Assembly (NCBI GenBank): GCA_965227035.1
Contig: OZ245724.1
Location: forward strand, 2,418,001-2,482,000
Direction: 5' to 3'
DNA length: 64,000 nucleotides
Origin: CBDDFQ01 sp965227035
Lineage (GTDB): Bacteria > Pseudomonadota > Gammaproteobacteria > Burkholderiales > Burkholderiaceae_C
In this document: positions 62,246-64,000 of the stretch, one piece after another
Layout of the letters: each line of letters begins with the position of its first letter
Position numbering within the stretch: the first letter of the stretch is position 1
Notes under the pieces: model-generated
The model's database searches: none
What the model saw: the letters and a program-made list of their open reading frames with translations, nothing else
What the model was told of the DNA's origin: nothing
Position numbers and translations under genes: made by a program

Positions 62246-63815
62246 GCTCGGCCTCCTTCGCAGTACTCGAAGAGCCGTTCCAGAGGCCGCTCATCCACTC
62301 CCCGATCTGGGCGAGCGTCGCGTCCTTTCGTTTTACCGAGGGCGAAAGCTTGCCCTTCGCAATCACGTACAGACGGTCGCTGATTTCGAACAGCTCATCG
62401 AGCTCTTCGCTCACCACGAGTACCGCACATCCGGCATCGCGAAGTGCGAGGATTTCACCGCGAATCTGCGCCGCTGCCCCCACGTCGACGCCCCATGTGG
62501 GTTGCGACACGATGAGCAGTCGGGGGTTCGCGTCGATCTCGCGACCGACGATGAATTTCTGCAAGTTCCCGCCCGACAAGGACTTCGCGCTGGCACCCGG
62601 CCCGCCCGCCTTCACATTGAATCGGGCGATGATGTCCTGCGCCTGTTTTTGCAGTGCTTTCACATTGATCCATCCGCTCTTGCCGATGGCGTTACGGCGG
62701 GTGAGCATCAGGTTTTGCGCGAGGCTGAGCGTGGGAACTGCGCCGCGTCCGAGTCGCTCTTCAGGGACGAAATGCAGGCCCAGCGCACGGCGTCTTCCGG
62801 GGCCGAACTTTCCGCAGTCCTGCGCCAGAACCTGAATCATGGCCGCACCGGCGCGAGTGTCTTCCCCCGACAGCGCGTAGAGCAATTCTTTCTGCCCATT
62901 GCCCGACACGCCCGCAATGCCGACGACTTCTCCGGCGTGCAACTCGAGGCACACGTCATCCAGATCTACGCCGAACTGATCTTCTCGCGGTAGCGTCAGC
63001 GAATTCACACGAAGCACCATATGCCCCGGCTCCACCTCGCGATGCTCGAGTGCAGGAGGCTCGGCACCGATCATCATCCGGCTGAGCGATGCATTGGTTT
63101 CTTCGCGCGGATCGCACTTGCCGGTGACCTTGCCGCCGCGCATCACGGTGCATGCGGTGCACAGCTCGCGTATCTCGTGCAGTTTGTGGCTGATGTAGAG
63201 AATGCTGCATCCCTCGGACGCCAGCTTGCGAAGCACGATGAAAAGTCGTTCGACCGCTTGCGGCGTCAGCACCGAGGTCGGCTCGTCGAGGATCAGCAGC
63301 TTCGGATCGGTGAGCAGCGCGCGGATGATTTCGACGCGCTGCATTTCACCGACGCTCAGGGTGTGAACAGGGCGTGCCGGATCGATGTCGAGCCCGTATT
63401 CGGCCGCCTTGGTGACGATGCGTCGGGTGACTTCATCGAGGCTGCTGGATTTATCGAGTCCCAGCCAAACGTTCTCGGCCACCGTGAGCGTGTCGAACAG
63501 ACTGAAATGCTGGAACACCATGCTGATGCCCAGCGCACGCGCCTCCTGCGGATTTCGCACTGTCACTTCGCGACCATTGAATTCGACTGTGCCCTCGTCC
63601 GGCTTCACCGAGCCGTAGATGATCTTCATCAGCGTCGATTTGCCAGCGCCGTTCTCGCCGAGGACCGCGTGTATTTCGCCGGCTTGCACGGTCAGCGAGA
63701 CATCGCTGTTGGCGACCACGGCTGGATACCGCTTTGTGATGTGACTCAACTGAAGTCGAGGATGACTCAACTGAAGTGGAGGATGACTCGACTGAGGTCG
63801 GGGAGCGTTTGCCAT
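62232..63815 (-). CDS. BMP-type nucleoside ABC importer ATPase (NupO-like, double NBD)
   Basis: The 527-residue protein has two ABC cassettes. The first has Walker A GENGAGKST, signature LSVGEMQRVEI and Walker B LLILDEPTSVL. The second has the variant GVSGNGQKELL and signature LSGGNLQKF. This is the layout of sugar/nucleoside-type importers of the Rbs/BMP class. It leads the operon. Upstream lies a LysR-type gene that may control it. Confidence 0.94.
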   Translation of the reverse strand: MANAPRPQSSHPPLQLSHPRLQLSHITKRYPAVVANSDVSLTVQAGEIHAVLGENGAGKSTLMKIIYGSVKPDEGTVEFNGREVTVRNPQEARALGISMVFQHFSLFDTLTVAENVWLGLDKSSSLDEVTRRIVTKAAEYGLDIDPARPVHTLSVGEMQRVEIIRALLTDPKLLILDEPTSVLTPQAVERLFIVLRKLASEGCSILYISHKLHEIRELCTACTVMRGGKVTGKCDPREETNASLSRMMIGAEPPALEHREVEPGHMVLRVNSLTLPREDQFGVDLDDVCLELHAGEVVGIAGVSGNGQKELLYALSGEDTRAGAAMIQVLAQDCGKFGPGRRRALGLHFVPEERLGRGAVPTLSLAQNLMLTRRNAIGKSGWINVKALQKQAQDIIARFNVKAGGPGASAKSLSGGNLQKFIVGREIDANPRLLIVSQPTWGVDVGAAAQIRGEILALRDAGCAVLVVSEELDELFEISDRLYVIAKGKLSPSVKRKDATLAQIGEWMSGLWNGSSSTAKEAEHVQA

Positions 63816-63846
63816 TGTTCTGTTATTTTTCTACGTTCTTTTGTCT

Positions 63847-64000
63847 TCACTCGACTCGGAGCCCTGCCGCCACCGATTTGATTCTTTCGCGCAACCACTT
63901 GGCCGATGCCGATGTGTGGGTGCGTTCGTGCCAGAGCTGGTAATACATCATGCGGGGGAATTTAACCGGACATTCCAGTATTTCGACCGGCAAATCCTTG
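63847..64000 (-). CDS. LysR-type regulator, C-terminal part (runs off right edge)
   Basis: The last 51 codons of a minus-strand gene end at TGA 63847-63849. The sequence LPVEILECPVKFPRMMYYQL followed by WHERTHTSASAKWLRERIKS matches the effector-domain end of LysR regulators. Its stop lies about 30 bases upstream of the ATPase start on the same strand, so it may be cotranscribed with, or control, the importer operon. The DNA-binding domain is outside the window. Confidence 0.8.
   Translation of the reverse strand, partial: KDLPVEILECPVKFPRMMYYQLWHERTHTSASAKWLRERIKSVAAGLRVE

Noticed and set aside
1..64000. CRISPR arrays, insertion sequences, prophage or rRNA genes
   Set aside because: No regularly spaced repeats, transposases, phage structural genes or rRNA segments were seen.

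Overview
The window reads as a chromosomal segment of a metabolically versatile betaproteobacterium, most likely Burkholderiales. Three Bug/TctC-type solute receptors sit beside catabolic genes. There are several LysR regulators, a lumazine synthase resembling the RibH2 type, DmeF and RhlE homologues, and uniformly GC-rich coding with dense short operons. No phage, insertion sequence, CRISPR array or plasmid function is visible. The only RNA gene recognised is one tRNA-Thr(CGU). Genus-level assignment is not possible by eye.

Left third (1-28.8 kb). A minus-strand catabolic operon (9.0 kb down to the left edge) encodes two D-2-hydroxyacid dehydrogenases, two Bug receptors, a polysaccharide-deacetylase-fold hydrolase, a divergent aconitase A, a PDC-lactonase-like amidohydrolase and an MmgE/PrpD protein, preceded by a LysR gene. 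Together they suggest breakdown of an imported carboxylic acid. Next come a sensor kinase/FixJ-type regulator pair, a secreted HbpS/GlcG protein and a periplasmic ankyrin protein, with palindromes in the flanking gaps. A decarboxylase-type amidohydrolase with its own Bug receptor follows. Three more histidine kinases and a stand-alone receiver lie between 16 and 26.6 kb, with a BatA-like von Willebrand protein among them. A radical SAM/UdgX pair (21.1-23.9 kb) has a near-ideal LexA box just upstream of its start, so it is probably an SOS-induced DNA repair operon. A TauE/SafE exporter, an Fsr-type efflux pump and an EamA transporter complete this part.

Middle (28.8-46.6 kb). A LysR-flanked minus-strand cluster joins an NMT1-type receptor, a nucleobase-type deaminase, a split thiamine-diphosphate decarboxylase and a lumazine synthase; its pathway is not obvious. 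MsrB, whose 3' end is repeated downstream, a Tat-exported protein, a CcdA-like gene remnant and the tRNA gene follow. The rest is transporters and small enzymes: DmeF, DsbA-like, AzlCD, an extradiol dioxygenase, an ArsB/NhaD-type permease, cytochrome b561, Bcr/CflA, a VOC protein and an SDR lacking the usual catalytic Tyr and Lys.

Right third (46.6-64 kb). Surface and housekeeping genes (adhesin-E-like, SapC-like, CorC/HlyC family, apaH, rhlE, ypfJ, dcd) lead into a purine salvage block. It holds guanine deaminase with an orphan BMP-family receptor, and an adenine-deaminase-like enzyme with a complete BMP-type nucleoside ABC importer. A crotonase gene between them carries a probable one-base frameshift near its 3' end. 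The window ends inside a LysR-type regulator.
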